Shown piece after piece: positions 1-8,798 of a stretch of 64,000 nt of DNA. Numbering within the stretch: the stretch's first letter is position 1; every line of letters begins with the position of its first letter. Under the pieces are notes generated by a model, which did not search any database, was not told the DNA's origin, and saw nothing but the letters and a program-made list of their open reading frames with translations. Made by a program: the position numbers and the translations under genes. Source of the DNA: Flavobacterium sp. N502536 (GTDB taxonomy: Bacteria; Bacteroidota; Bacteroidia; Flavobacteriales; Flavobacteriaceae); contig NZ_CP110011.1 in the NCBI RefSeq assembly GCF_025947345.1, positions 3,534,001 to 3,598,000 of the forward strand, given 5' to 3'.

Positions 1-1228
1 TTTAAGTTGTTTGAATTCATTAGAACGCCATTTTCGTCTAACATCGGATACAAGAAAACTTTCATATCTCTGTAGAACAATTTTCCGAAGGCTTCCAGGA
101 TTCCACCGCTTAAATGACGGTAATATTTCTCGTCAAAAATATCGACTAAATTGTTTACACCCATTGCCAATCCCATACGGGCTTTGGTATAATTGGCGAA
201 ATATTCTACTACCTTATAATACTCCTGAAAGTTCGAAATCATTACAGTCTGACCCAGAGAGCAAAGCAATTCGGCTCTGTCCATAAAGTCACGCTCGTCA
301 ATTTCACCGTCTGAACGTAAGTTCGAAAGCGTGATCTCGAAAATCACCAGTGTATTGTCTTTTTCGACCTTATTTTCTTCAAGGAACATTTTAAGAGATT
401 TCTCGTACATGTCCATGTTTACTTTTGTAACAGGGCGGAAACTTCCTCTTAAGGCAAGAAGGTTCTTTTTGTATAAGATCGCTGCCGGCAAAATGTTTTT
501 TCCTTCCGGATTAAACATTACGGCATCTGTCATTCCGTTTTTAACCAGTTGCAAACTCATCAAACGATTGTCAACATCTGCAAAACGTGGTCCTGAGAAG
601 TTAATCGTATCGATTTCAAGTTGGTCTTTGTCTAAGTGATCGTATAAATAACGAAGTAATCGTTTTGGATCGTTGTATTTGTAAAAAGCACCGTAAATTA
701 GGTTTACCCCTAAAATTCCAAGTGTTTCCTGCTGTAGTCTGGCGTCGGTTTCTTTAAAACGAATGTGTAGAATAATTTCGTTGTATGCTTCGTCCGGTTC
801 AATTTGGTAGCGGATTCCTACCCAGCCATGGCCTTTAAATTGTTTAGCAAAATCTATGGTAGCAACAGTGTTGGCGTAACTAAAGAAAAGCTTTGTTGGA
901 TGTTTTTCTCTGCTTAATCGTTCTTCGATGATTTGTCCTTCAAGCGTAAGCATTTTTTTTAACCGTTCTTCGGTTACATAGCGACCATCACTTTCAACTC
1001 CATAAACGGCATCGCTAAAATCTTTGTCATAGGCAGACATTGCTTTTGCAATTGTTCCCGATGAACCTCCGGATCTGAAAAAATGTCTTACTGTTTCCTG
1101 CCCGGCACCAATTTCAGCAAATGTTCCGTAAATATTCTCGTTTAAATTAATGCGTAACGCTTTGTCTTTTATAGAAGGGATCTGTTCGATGACCTTGTCA
1201 CCTTTGAGTTTTATTTCTGTACCCATTT
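1..1228 (-). CDS. conserved Bacteroidota protein of unknown function, 3' end outside the window
   Basis: An open frame of 409 codons runs on the minus strand from an ATG at 1228 and is still open at base 1, so the C-terminus is missing. The N-terminus reads MGTEIKLKGDKVIEQIPSI and is followed at about residues 40-50 by GAGQETVRHFF, a signature I associate with a widespread, strongly conserved soluble family of roughly 480 residues. Later segments such as IYGAFYKYNDPKRLLRYLYD look globular; I see no signal peptide or membrane segment. I do not know the function. Some genomes carry enzyme or receptor names for such proteins, but I see no nucleotidyltransferase or TonB-receptor motif supporting them. 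A TAnnTTTG box lies just upstream at 1251-1258, giving a leader of under 25 bases. It is divergent from the MBL-fold gene. Confidence 0.8.
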
Positions 1229-1250
1229 TATTTTAAATAGATTTGTTACA

Positions 1251-1258
1251 AAGTTAGT
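1251..1258 (-). promoter_or_regulatory. putative -7 promoter element (TAACTTTG)
   Basis: On the minus strand this reads TAACTTTG and matches the Bacteroidota TAnnTTTG element, 22 bases before the ATG at 1228. No clear TTG/TTTG -33 element lies at the expected distance, so only the -7 box supports it. Confidence 0.4.
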
Positions 1259-1290
1259 AAATTAGGCTTCTAATGAAAGAGAAATAATCC

Positions 1291-1298
1291 TATTTTTG
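1291..1298 (+). promoter_or_regulatory. putative -7 promoter element (TATTTTTG)
   Basis: TATTTTTG matches TAnnTTTG and lies 18 bases before the TTG start at 1317, implying a leader of only about 10-15 bases. It is divergent from the box at 1251-1258. No convincing -33 element is seen. Confidence 0.4.
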
Positions 1299-1316
1299 TA
1301 AAAAAATTAAGTTCAA

Positions 1317-2081
1317 TTGAAGGTATATTTTTTAGGTACTGGTACTTCTCAGGGCATTCCGATAATCGGAGTGGATCATCCAGTTTGTAAAAGCACTGAT
1401 GCTAAGGATAAAAGACTTCGTGTGTCCATCTGGATTACATGGGGCGAGCATTCGTACGTGATTGATTGTGGACCTGATTTCAGACAGCAAATGCTTTCCT
1501 GCGGCTGCCGAAAACTCGATGCAATCTTATTTACACATGAACATGCCGATCATACAGCCGGTCTGGATGATATTCGTCCGTATAATTTCAGACAGGGTGA
1601 AATTCCCGTGTATGCACATCAGCGTGTAATCGACAACTTAAAACGTCGTTTTGATTATGTTTTTGAAACAGTAAACAAATATCCGGGAGCACCCAGCGTT
1701 AAAACGATCGAAGTAGTCAATAACGTGCCTTTTGCAGTTGGCGACAAAACAGCAATTCCAATTAATGTCATGCATGGTGATTTGCAGGTTTTTGGATACC
1801 GCATTGATGATTTTGCTTATTTGACGGATGTGAAAACGATTGATAAAGCCGAAGTTGAAAAGCTGAAGAACTTAAAAGTACTGGTGGTCAATGCGCTGCG
1901 CGTAGAGCCGCACGATACGCACTTTAATTTGCAGGAAGCACTTGATTTTATTGAGCTGGTGAAACCTGAAGTCGCTTATTTAACACATATCAGCCACGTT
2001 TTGGGCTTTCACGAAGAAGTGCAAAAACAATTGCCGGAAAATGTTTTTCTGGCCTATGACAATTTAGAAATTACAATTTAA
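1317..2081 (+). CDS. MBL-fold metallo-hydrolase (PhnP/YycJ-like)
   Basis: This 254-residue protein is a metallo-beta-lactamase-fold hydrolase. It begins with the strand MKVYFLGTGTSQGIP, carries the zinc motif HEHADH at residues 74-79, a GLDD/RPYN segment right after it as in PhnP-type phosphodiesterases, and further candidate metal ligands in MHGD (about residue 154) and the C-terminal THISH. PhnP relatives hydrolyse cyclic phosphodiesters, but the substrate here cannot be told from sequence. There is no signal peptide, so it is cytoplasmic. The start codon is TTG: an in-frame TAA sits three codons upstream at 1308, and beginning later would remove the first beta strand. It is followed 13 bases later by a small membrane protein and is probably the first gene of a two- or three-gene unit. 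Confidence 0.88.
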   Translation: MKVYFLGTGTSQGIPIIGVDHPVCKSTDAKDKRLRVSIWITWGEHSYVIDCGPDFRQQMLSCGCRKLDAILFTHEHADHTAGLDDIRPYNFRQGEIPVYAHQRVIDNLKRRFDYVFETVNKYPGAPSVKTIEVVNNVPFAVGDKTAIPINVMHGDLQVFGYRIDDFAYLTDVKTIDKAEVEKLKNLKVLVVNALRVEPHDTHFNLQEALDFIELVKPEVAYLTHISHVLGFHEEVQKQLPENVFLAYDNLEITI

Positions 2082-2094
2082 TTATACTACAAAA

Positions 2095-2598
2095 ATGAAA
2101 AAATCCTTAATGCTTTACCTTTTTATCCTGGCGATATTAATGAATGTTTTTACTTATATGTTTTACAGCAGTGAAGTAAAATTTGAAAAGGAAAGATATG
2201 AGAAAACTACAAAGAAACTTAGAGATAGTATTAGTCTGGTATCCACAAAACTGGCTGAAGCGGATTATTTCTCTTTAGAACATAATGAAAATGCACAAAA
2301 TTACTTTGACAACGGTGCTAGTGGAGGAAAAGTAATTTTATATGAAAAACTGATCCCGCTCGTAACAGAGAAATTATTGGACTTAAATGCAAACCCAAAT
2401 GGGAACCCTTATACAGGGCAGGATAAAATTGGCCCAAACAAATTTATTATCAATAAAGTAAAAATTCTAAACCACAGATGGATCATTGCAGATTATAGTA
2501 ATGGAGAATTATGGGGAGAAGTCTTATTAAAGTACTTTGTTAATGACGATGAAAGTATTACTTTTGAAGTAAACCAAACCTGGTTGTATCAAAAATAA
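2095..2598 (+). CDS. membrane-anchored protein of unknown function
   Basis: The 167-residue product has one hydrophobic N-terminal segment (about residues 5-24) followed by a charged, helix-prone stretch (about 27-55) that could form a short coiled coil. The rest (residues 60-167) is polar, with a YTGQDKIGPNKF loop and a C-terminal half rich in beta-type residues (WGEVLLKYFV, FEVNQTWLYQ). The topology suggests a periplasmic domain held by a signal anchor. It starts with ATG 13 bases after the MBL-fold gene stop and is therefore probably co-transcribed with it. I do not recognise the family, and no catalytic motif is apparent. Confidence 0.75.
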   Translation: MKKSLMLYLFILAILMNVFTYMFYSSEVKFEKERYEKTTKKLRDSISLVSTKLAEADYFSLEHNENAQNYFDNGASGGKVILYEKLIPLVTEKLLDLNANPNGNPYTGQDKIGPNKFIINKVKILNHRWIIADYSNGELWGEVLLKYFVNDDESITFEVNQTWLYQK

Positions 2599-2644
2599 GA
2601 ATGTATTGTTTTGTTTTATAGAGTTTTAACTAAAAAAATGACGT

Positions 2645-3076
2645 ATGAAAAAGATTTTTTTATTGGCGGTTGTAATAGGACTTTCGTTTTCTTGTGGAAA
2701 GAAAATTGCTGAAGAAAATAAAACTCCTGAAAATAAAGAGGAAGTAAGACCGGTTGTTGTTGGAGGCGATTCTGACGCTCATGGCTGTAAAGGTTCTGCG
2801 GGATATACCTGGTCTATTCTTAAAAATAAATGTATTCGTGTTTTTGAAGAAGGTACAAAATTAGCTCATGCCGAAGACGGAAAAACATACGCGACTGTGG
2901 CTTATGTTGTTTTTGAAGGAAATAAAGCAGAGCTTTTTCTGGACACTCAGGATGACGTAATCATTTTAGAAAGAAAATCTGAAGGAGAGCCTTGGGTAAA
3001 GGGTGATTATCAATTAATTCCCTGGAAAGGTTATGTCCTGAAAAAGAAGGATAAAATTATCTATACAGGCGAATAA
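2645..3076 (+). CDS. small lipoprotein of unknown function
   Basis: This 143-residue protein starts MKKIFLLAVVIGLSFSCGKK, a typical type II signal peptide with lipobox LSFSC, so Cys17 should be the lipidated residue. A charged linker (EENKTPENKEEVRP) follows, then a globular part of about 100 residues with two cysteines (HGCKGSAGYTW and NKCIRV) that could form a disulphide in the periplasm. Charge after the lipobox Cys is not of the surface-export type I know well, so inner- versus outer-membrane location is open. It lies 46 bases after the previous gene and ends 32 bases before a strong hairpin. I do not recognise a family. Confidence 0.78.
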   Translation: MKKIFLLAVVIGLSFSCGKKIAEENKTPENKEEVRPVVVGGDSDAHGCKGSAGYTWSILKNKCIRVFEEGTKLAHAEDGKTYATVAYVVFEGNKAELFLDTQDDVIILERKSEGEPWVKGDYQLIPWKGYVLKKKDKIIYTGE

Positions 3077-3107
3077 ATAATAACGTTTAGGCTTTTATAG
3101 CTTTTGA

Positions 3108-3150
3108 TGTGAGATGTAAAACTGATAAACCAATCATTTTACATCTCACA
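3108..3150. terminator. bidirectional terminator hairpin
   Basis: A perfect 14-bp inverted repeat (TGTGAGATGTAAAA / TTTTACATCTCACA) with a 15-base loop, followed by a T-rich run. It separates the plus-strand lipoprotein gene from the convergent antitoxin gene, so it can serve both. Confidence 0.75.
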
Positions 3151-3200
3151 TTTTATTTTTTACTAAACTATAGAAGACGATTGACTGCTGTAGAATATTG

Positions 3201-3488
3201 TTATAGTTTTATCTGAAGGGTAACTTTAGCTTTTAAAGCGGTAAAAACTTTAATTAGCGTTTCGATCGTAACATTTCCGGTGTTGTTTTCTAATTTTGAA
3301 ATTTGTGCTTTTTGAACTCCTATAAGTTTACCCAGATCTTCCTGAGTTAAATTGCGTTCTTTTCGAGTTTGTCTGATAGCATTGGCAATTAAATCCAGCT
3401 GTAAGTCATATTCAAACTGATCTCTGTTTGGTGTTCCTATTTCACCAACTAACTCATCTGTTACTGCTTCTAATGTATATGTTTTCAT
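3201..3488 (-). CDS. XRE-family antitoxin of a HigBA-type pair
   Basis: A 95-residue protein with a Cro/C1-type helix-turn-helix in its C-terminal half (about residues 36-88; RKERNLTQEDLGKLIG then QKAQISKLENN). The N-terminal 35 residues are acidic and lack known motifs. It is encoded 15 bases downstream of a RelE/HigB-like toxin on the same strand; toxin-first order is characteristic of higBA modules. By family knowledge it should neutralise the toxin by direct contact and repress the shared promoter. The isolated position between unrelated housekeeping genes fits a stabilised chromosomal TA locus. Confidence 0.88.
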   Translation of the reverse strand: MKTYTLEAVTDELVGEIGTPNRDQFEYDLQLDLIANAIRQTRKERNLTQEDLGKLIGVQKAQISKLENNTGNVTIETLIKVFTALKAKVTLQIKL

Positions 3489-3503
3489 TACGGTATAATT
3501 AGA

Positions 3504-3842
3504 TTACTCTTTCTCTTTAAAATAATTCAGTTGTATCTTTTTTGCTTTTAAAATTTCTTTGGGAGCAACCTTACTTTGTTTCTTTACAAATCCATGTGTT
3601 GCTATTACTAAGGTGTTTTTTGTACTGGTTTTATCCCAAAAAGCAAGTAATCGATAGTGGTTTCCTTGATAAAGCGTTCGAAGTTCCCAAATATCATCGG
3701 TTAGTTTTTTGAAAAGCTCCGGATCATTTTTTAGTTGTGCTTTACGAATGTTGTAAATGATTTTTTCCGAGTGTTTTGATTCCAGGTTCTTCAAAAAGAA
3801 ATAAGCTTCTTCAAGAAACTGAATTTCAAAAAGTTTTTCCAT
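3504..3842 (-). CDS. RelE/HigB-type toxin (phage Gp49-like)
   Basis: This 112-residue basic protein resembles the phage-derived Gp49-like/HigB branch of the RelE superfamily: an N-terminal helix pair, then IWELRTLYQGNHYRLLAFWD around residues 51-70 and a C-terminal ATHGFVKKQSKVAPKEI segment, which is the usual Gp49 pattern (ELR...YR.L.F....HGF.KK..K.P..EI). Members are typically ribosome-dependent mRNA interferases; the assignment of activity is inferred from family. Its start ATG at 3842 is preceded by a TATTTTTG box, and the antitoxin gene follows 15 bases after the stop. Confidence 0.88.
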   Translation of the reverse strand: MEKLFEIQFLEEAYFFLKNLESKHSEKIIYNIRKAQLKNDPELFKKLTDDIWELRTLYQGNHYRLLAFWDKTSTKNTLVIATHGFVKKQSKVAPKEILKAKKIQLNYFKEKE

Positions 3843-3858
3843 TTCATTTTTCCGTTTA

Positions 3859-3866
3859 CAAAAATA
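3859..3866 (-). promoter_or_regulatory. putative -7 element of the higBA-type operon (TATTTTTG)
   Basis: The minus strand reads TATTTTTG (TAnnTTTG) 16 bases before the toxin ATG at 3842. The very short leader resembles other genes in this window. No clear -33 element is seen. Confidence 0.4.
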
Positions 3867-4046
3867 AGCAAAAGTTTCCTTTTGTGGATACTTTTGCTTA
3901 TTCTTTTGTTTTTGTATGTGATGATTTAGACTTTGAGGTCTAAGGTTTTAAAAGTACAAATGTTTTTTCGGAAAACGATTTTATTTGTAAGATTTGTATT
4001 ATTTTTTATCAACTCCGGAAAAAGAGCTGAGATTTAATACAATAAA

Positions 4047-4691
4047 TTAGAGCGTCAGCCAATTCTTAAAGTCAAAGAAATTTTGCGGAGCAACACCATG
4101 TCCAACCGGGTATTCTTTATACGTTACCGGGATGTTTAAATTTTCTAAAATTGCCGGAGTTTTTCTAGCCCATTCAACTGGTATAACCTGATCGACAGTT
4201 CCGTGAGAGGCAAATATTTTTAGATTTGCAAAGTTGTTTTTTTCGTAACCTTCTTTGATGATTTCTTCGTTGAAATAACCACTCATAGCCACTACGCGTT
4301 GTACTTTTTCGGGATACGAAAGCGCCACGGCATAGCTTAAAATAGATCCCTGACTGAAACCAACCAAAGTTACATTGTTTGCATCAATAGGATAATTTGC
4401 AGCCAATTCATCAATGAAAGAAGCAATTACATCACGGGAAGTTTTTGCCTGTTCATTGTCTGAAAATTTATTCTGATCGGCATCAAAATTAATGGCGTAC
4501 CAAGCATAAGCGCCATATTGTATGTCGTAAGGAGCTCTGGCCGAAATAATGTAATAATGATCAGGAAGTTCGGTTGCAAACGAAAATAAATCGGCTTCGT
4601 TACTGCCATATCCGTGTAACAAAAGTAAAACAGGATTTTTGTCTAAGATAACTTTTGGTGCTTGTATTTTATATTCTAGAGATAGATTCAT
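4047..4691 (-). CDS. alpha/beta hydrolase, carboxylesterase/phospholipase family
   Basis: This 214-residue protein belongs to the small carboxylesterase (YpfH/EstB-like) group of alpha/beta hydrolases. The oxyanion segment LLLLHGYGSNEADLF lies at residues 22-36, the nucleophile elbow GFSQGS at 111-116 (Ser113), the acid in HGTVDQVIPVEWA (about residue 167) and the catalytic His in YPVGHGVAP near the C-terminus. There is no signal peptide, so the enzyme is cytoplasmic; its natural ester substrate is unknown. Length is normal for the family. It is a monocistronic gene with over 170 bases free on either side. Confidence 0.88.
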   Translation of the reverse strand: MNLSLEYKIQAPKVILDKNPVLLLLHGYGSNEADLFSFATELPDHYYIISARAPYDIQYGAYAWYAINFDADQNKFSDNEQAKTSRDVIASFIDELAANYPIDANNVTLVGFSQGSILSYAVALSYPEKVQRVVAMSGYFNEEIIKEGYEKNNFANLKIFASHGTVDQVIPVEWARKTPAILENLNIPVTYKEYPVGHGVAPQNFFDFKNWLTL

Positions 4692-4867
4692 TTTTTTAGT
4701 TTTCAGCCGCAGTCTCAGTTTTTAAACTGATTGCCGACTTATTAGAATTTTTATTGTCCATATTCCAAATTAATAAGCTGATGAAACAGATTTACTAAAG
4801 CGAAAACGCGGATTTTAACGGATTACTTTTTTTTGGAATTTGGAATTTGAGTTTTGGAATTTAAAGA

Positions 4868-5194
4868 TTACCCAATTTTTTGAAACCATTTTTGGAAAAG
4901 TTCTCCCACTAATGGAATTGGCTTTGTTTGCCCCTGTATAGCGGTAAAAATGCCATAAGTCCATAAAATCGAAATACAGATCCACATTGGGAAAGTAATA
5001 AAGAAGCTGTCAAAATTGCTGATGATGGCTCCGAATGAAATAAAGGTCAGGGAAAGTCCTAATGCCTGGCGGATGTGGAAAGAAGCAAAGCTGTTTTTGT
5101 CTTCAGAATTCATCGACATGGCAATTAATACCCCAATAATCAAAATATAACTGGTGATTGCGATTGGTTTTCCCTTTTCAATTGAATTGTTCAT
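4868..5194 (-). CDS. DUF4870 (Tic20-like) small membrane protein
   Basis: This 108-residue protein has an N-terminal hydrophobic segment (about 12-27), the family-typical motif FASFHIRQALGLSL (about 36-49), and two further hydrophobic stretches (about 50-66 and 68-90). The FHxRQAL motif between the first and second helices marks the DUF4870/Tic20-like membrane family, whose role is unknown. It starts 5 bases after the stop of the dihydroorotase-like gene and is very likely co-transcribed and translationally coupled with it. Confidence 0.8.
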   Translation of the reverse strand: MNNSIEKGKPIAITSYILIIGVLIAMSMNSEDKNSFASFHIRQALGLSLTFISFGAIISNFDSFFITFPMWICISILWTYGIFTAIQGQTKPIPLVGELFQKWFQKIG

Positions 5195-5199
5195 TGTAA

Positions 5200-6456
5200 T
5201 TATTTAGAGGTAACAAGTTTATTTTGATTTAATATTCCGTACACAGTTCCTTTGATTTCTGCTCCTAAAAAAGCCGAGTTTTTGGATTTAGAGAGAATAT
5301 TTTGTTTTGTAAAAGTTGATTTTCCTTCCGGATTAAAGAAAGTGAAGTTGGCTTTTGAACCTTCAGCAATAGTATTGTTTTGAATTCCGAAAACAGATTT
5401 TCCTAAAGTTAACTTTTCAATTACGGTTTCTAAAGGTAAAACGGTTAATAGAGTACCAAAAGCGCTTTCAAGACCAATTGTTCCGTTTTTAGCCGTATCA
5501 AATTCCATTTTCTTGAATTCGATATCGATTGGGTTGTGATCAGAAGTTATCATGTCAATTGTCCCGTCTAAAACGGCATTTAAAAGAGCAGTTCTGTCCG
5601 TTTCGTTTCTAAGTGGTGGTGTGACTTTAAAACGGGTATCAAATTCCTCCAGTTTTTCATCGGTCAGTACAAGATGATGCACTGCAACACTACAGCTTAC
5701 TTGTAAACCTTTTGCTTTTGCTTCTTTGATTAATGCTACTGTTTTTGCTGTAGATACGGTCGGAATGTGTAATTTTCCACCAGTGTATTCCAGTAAAAAT
5801 AAGTTTCTTGCCACCTGAAGTTCTTCTGCCAGAGCAGGGATTCCTTTAAGACCTAATCTGGTTGAAACGATTCCTTCATTGGCAACTCCGTTTCCTTTTA
5901 GGTTAGGGTCTTGTGCGTAAGTGATCACTAAACCATCGAAATCCTGTACGTACTGCAAAGCAATTTTTAAAAGATTGGCATTGTCGATGCTTTTGTTGTA
6001 ATCTCCAAAAGCGACGGCTCCCGCTTTCTTCATATCGAATAATTCTGCCATGTCTTTTCCTTCGCTGGCTTTGGTTAAAGCTCCAATTGGGGAAAGTTCT
6101 GTTGCAAAACCGGCTGCTTTGTTTTTTACAAAATTTACCTGTGATTGATTGTCAATAACAGGGTAGGAGTTGGGTTGCAGGGCAACGGCTGTAAAACCGC
6201 TTTTTGCAGCGACCTTTAATCCGTTAGCGATCGTTTCTCTGTCTTCATAACCTGGTTCTCCGAAGGAAACACTGCTGTCAAACCAACCTTGAGAAAGATG
6301 TAAATTATCAAATTTTACTTCGGTTGTGTCCTCGATATCAAGAATTGAAGTTCCTATTTTCTCAATTAAACCATCTGCAATTAAAAGATCAACAGTCTGA
6401 TTGTGAAACGGACTTTTTGAATCGATAATTTTGGCGCTTCTGATGATTATTTTCAT
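5200..6456 (-). CDS. dihydroorotase-family protein lacking the HxH metal motif
   Basis: The 418-residue protein has the overall class I dihydroorotase/amidohydrolase layout: N-terminal beta domain (IIIRSAKIIDSKSPF), barrel start, HHLVLTDEKL with TPPLRNETDR, and a SDHNP loop near residue 305, then a C-terminal beta return. However, the motif that in active enzymes reads D-x-H-x-H-x-R-x-P-G reads D60-S-S-V-S-F-G-E-P-G here, so both metal-binding histidines and the substrate-binding arginine are gone, and the last His of TDHxPH is Ile. It is thus probably catalytically inactive for dihydroorotate formation, perhaps a structural partner of aspartate transcarbamoylase like PyrC' proteins (inference). 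It is coupled to a DUF4870 gene. Confidence 0.85.
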   Translation of the reverse strand: MKIIIRSAKIIDSKSPFHNQTVDLLIADGLIEKIGTSILDIEDTTEVKFDNLHLSQGWFDSSVSFGEPGYEDRETIANGLKVAAKSGFTAVALQPNSYPVIDNQSQVNFVKNKAAGFATELSPIGALTKASEGKDMAELFDMKKAGAVAFGDYNKSIDNANLLKIALQYVQDFDGLVITYAQDPNLKGNGVANEGIVSTRLGLKGIPALAEELQVARNLFLLEYTGGKLHIPTVSTAKTVALIKEAKAKGLQVSCSVAVHHLVLTDEKLEEFDTRFKVTPPLRNETDRTALLNAVLDGTIDMITSDHNPIDIEFKKMEFDTAKNGTIGLESAFGTLLTVLPLETVIEKLTLGKSVFGIQNNTIAEGSKANFTFFNPEGKSTFTKQNILSKSKNSAFLGAEIKGTVYGILNQNKLVTSK

Positions 6457-6494
6457 ATGTAGAGTAATTTATTTTTTATTTACAAATTCTTTCT

Positions 6495-6582
6495 TGCCAT
6501 TTCGGCGAAGGAGAAATCGCATCCAATTATTCCGTGAAGTGCGTTCTCAGTTAGTGTGATTTCTCCTTAGGTCGAAATGACA
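6495..6582. repeat. dispersed palindromic element (CATTTCGACGAAGGAGAAAT type), copy 1
   Basis: Imperfect inverted repeat of about 24 bases per arm: TGCCATTTCGGCGAAGGAG at 6495 onward and its near reverse complement GATTTCTCCTTAGGTCGAAA at 6558-6577. A related element occurs at 30327-30420. It fills most of the gap between the BatA-type gene and the dihydroorotase-like gene. Confidence 0.7.
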
Positions 6583-6596
6583 TACAAGCTGAGAAA

Positions 6597-8525
6597 CTAC
6601 TTTACAAATTTTATAATTGCTATTTCCAATGCTAAAAATAACAGTGCAAAGATAACAAACCATTTCCAAATTTGACTGTCTGTACGCTCAGTTTGTAAGG
6701 TGTTAAAAATGGTGGAAAGGGTATCGGCAGTTTTAAAATCTGAAACGACATTTGTGTTTACCTGACTCAAATCGCTTTCGCTTCTTTTGTAATTGAAACT
6801 CAGATTTTCAACCCATTCTTTTCTGTCAAAAACACTATAATTACCGGCTGTTTCCGGGAAGTCGTTAAAAGTAAGTTTGACTTTGTTGTTCAGTACCTGC
6901 TGGATTGGAATAAAAGAATCATCGTTTCCTTTTACTTCCAGAATAGCATCTTTGGTCAATAAAACATCTACAAAATAGGGTTGGTTACTGCCTATAATCA
7001 AAGCATTTACCCCGGTTTTCTGATTGTTTTGCCCCATTTTATAAAACAAAGGAACAATTAAGGGTGATTGCTGAAAGTTTGAATTTGTGGCATTGATAGG
7101 AGCTGAAAAAACCGTAATTCCGGAAACTGGATTCTGAATGGCTGTTACAAACACACTTTGATCTTCGTATGATAAAACGGCCGGATAAGGGCTTGAAATT
7201 CCGAAAGAACTGTTTGTCTTTGGATATTGAAAATTCGTGATTTTATTCTCGAAAACACCAGAGAATAACGGATGATCAAAATTGATTTTGGTGATTAACT
7301 TCACCTTGCTCTCAAGAGTCGTAAATTGAATTTTTCCGAAATTAGCTAAAAAGGAATTCAAATTTGAAATCGACGTTTTCTCAGACGGGATCACGACTAA
7401 ATTACCTCCTTTACCTACAAAGGCCTTTAAAGTGGTTTGCAGTGCCTGAGGAACTTCGGCTAATTCATTTAAAATAATCGTATTTTGTTTGTCCAGGCTA
7501 TTGTAATCCAGACTGCTAATCGAATAGTTGTGGTAGTTGAATTCGGCTGCCGTATAAATTCGGGACAGGAAATTGCTTTTTTCAGGTTCACCAATGCTGA
7601 TGATGTTGGTTTTCTTTGTTTTTAGAATGCTGAAATAGAGTTTGTTGTCGTAGGTTAATCCGTTGTCTTCAATAACGACATAACCGTGAAAAGCTTCTTT
7701 CGGAATGGTAAAGTTGATTTTCTTTTTCTTTGCATCAAAATTGATGATGGTTTTAGCAATTAGTTTGCTTTGATTGTATAGTGCCATCGAAACAGGCTTG
7801 AAATCTTCACCATAAGCAGATAAACTAACGCCTATTTCGTAGAAGTTCTCTAAGGTTTGATTGATAAAAACACTGTCTATGGCGATGTTATTTTTTTGCT
7901 CAGCTTCAGGGATAATAAAATAGGGTTTCTCTTCTGTATCGATATTTTTTACATCTTTTTCGGCTAAACCAACAGCATCAGTGATAACCACAATATCTTT
8001 TTTATGCGCTGATTTGTGCGCTTTGATCTTGGCCATTATCGATGGAAGCTCAAATGGAGTAGCGCTGTACTTTAGGTTTTGTAAAGCACTTTTGGATGAT
8101 TTGATATCGGTATTCCAGTAGTTTTCGGTATTGGTCAGCAATGAAAAAGAGGTGTTTTCGGGCGTGTTTTCCAGCAGTTCCTGCACGGCACGTTTTAGTA
8201 ATTCCCCTTTTTTGCCTTTGGCCTGCATACTAAACGAGTTGTCGAGAATGATGTACATTTCGTTAGCGGCATTTTTGCTGTCTTTGGCTTGAAAAAAAGG
8301 CTGGGCAAAAGCGAGAATGATACAGGTCAACAATAGCAGGCGGGTAGCCAGCAACAATCGCTTCTTGATTTTAGAACTCTTTCGGGTCTGAATAGCAAGT
8401 TCTTTCAGGAAACGAACATTGGTGAAAAAAGAGGTTTTAAAACGTCGTAATTGAAATAAATGAACCAAGATTGGAACAATTAACAAAAACAGAAAGTATA
8501 GAATTTCGGGATGTTTAAAATGCAT
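6597..8525 (-). CDS. BatA/vWA-domain membrane protein
   Basis: This 642-residue protein starts with the BatA N-terminal module: HPEILYFLFLLIVPILVHLFQ (first membrane helix), a basic loop (RRFKTSFFTNVRFLKEL), and a second helix (LLLATRLLLLTCIILAFAQP). A von Willebrand factor A-like domain follows (EMYIILDNSFSMQAKGKKG, with DNSFS as the MIDAS-like DxSxS variant, and DIVVITD near residue 160). The central and C-terminal parts are periplasmic-looking, and a last membrane helix (WKWFVIFALLFLALEIAII) is at the extreme C-terminus. In Bacteroidota, BatA proteins often sit in bat operons with a MoxR ATPase; this copy stands alone. Role is unknown; membrane-bound binding protein is inferred. Confidence 0.87.
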   Translation of the reverse strand: MHFKHPEILYFLFLLIVPILVHLFQLRRFKTSFFTNVRFLKELAIQTRKSSKIKKRLLLATRLLLLTCIILAFAQPFFQAKDSKNAANEMYIILDNSFSMQAKGKKGELLKRAVQELLENTPENTSFSLLTNTENYWNTDIKSSKSALQNLKYSATPFELPSIMAKIKAHKSAHKKDIVVITDAVGLAEKDVKNIDTEEKPYFIIPEAEQKNNIAIDSVFINQTLENFYEIGVSLSAYGEDFKPVSMALYNQSKLIAKTIINFDAKKKKINFTIPKEAFHGYVVIEDNGLTYDNKLYFSILKTKKTNIISIGEPEKSNFLSRIYTAAEFNYHNYSISSLDYNSLDKQNTIILNELAEVPQALQTTLKAFVGKGGNLVVIPSEKTSISNLNSFLANFGKIQFTTLESKVKLITKINFDHPLFSGVFENKITNFQYPKTNSSFGISSPYPAVLSYEDQSVFVTAIQNPVSGITVFSAPINATNSNFQQSPLIVPLFYKMGQNNQKTGVNALIIGSNQPYFVDVLLTKDAILEVKGNDDSFIPIQQVLNNKVKLTFNDFPETAGNYSVFDRKEWVENLSFNYKRSESDLSQVNTNVVSDFKTADTLSTIFNTLQTERTDSQIWKWFVIFALLFLALEIAIIKFVK

Positions 8526-8575
8526 TCTGGCTTCGATTTACTTCACTACGTTTTATTTTTCGCGAAGACACTGGT

Positions 8576-8583
8576 CAAAAATA
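8576..8583 (-). promoter_or_regulatory. putative -7 element for the BatA-type gene (TATTTTTG)
   Basis: The minus strand reads TATTTTTG about 50 bases before the ATG at 8525, a TAnnTTTG match. No -33 element at the expected spacing, so confidence is limited. Confidence 0.35.
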
Positions 8584-8798
8584 CAAATTTTTACTCAAAA
8601 CAGCTGAGTTATGAGAGAGATTATAAGCAAAGGTTATTGAAGGGGAAAATTAATCTATTTATAGGATTTGCGGGTTTTAGAAAAGCAAGCCGTATGGTTT
8701 GAAAAATGTAACTTTTGTAATCCGTTTTGTAACAAAAAAATGGGATCAGAAAAGATATTATTCCCTATTTTAGCGTATTCAACAAACAACTCAAAATT

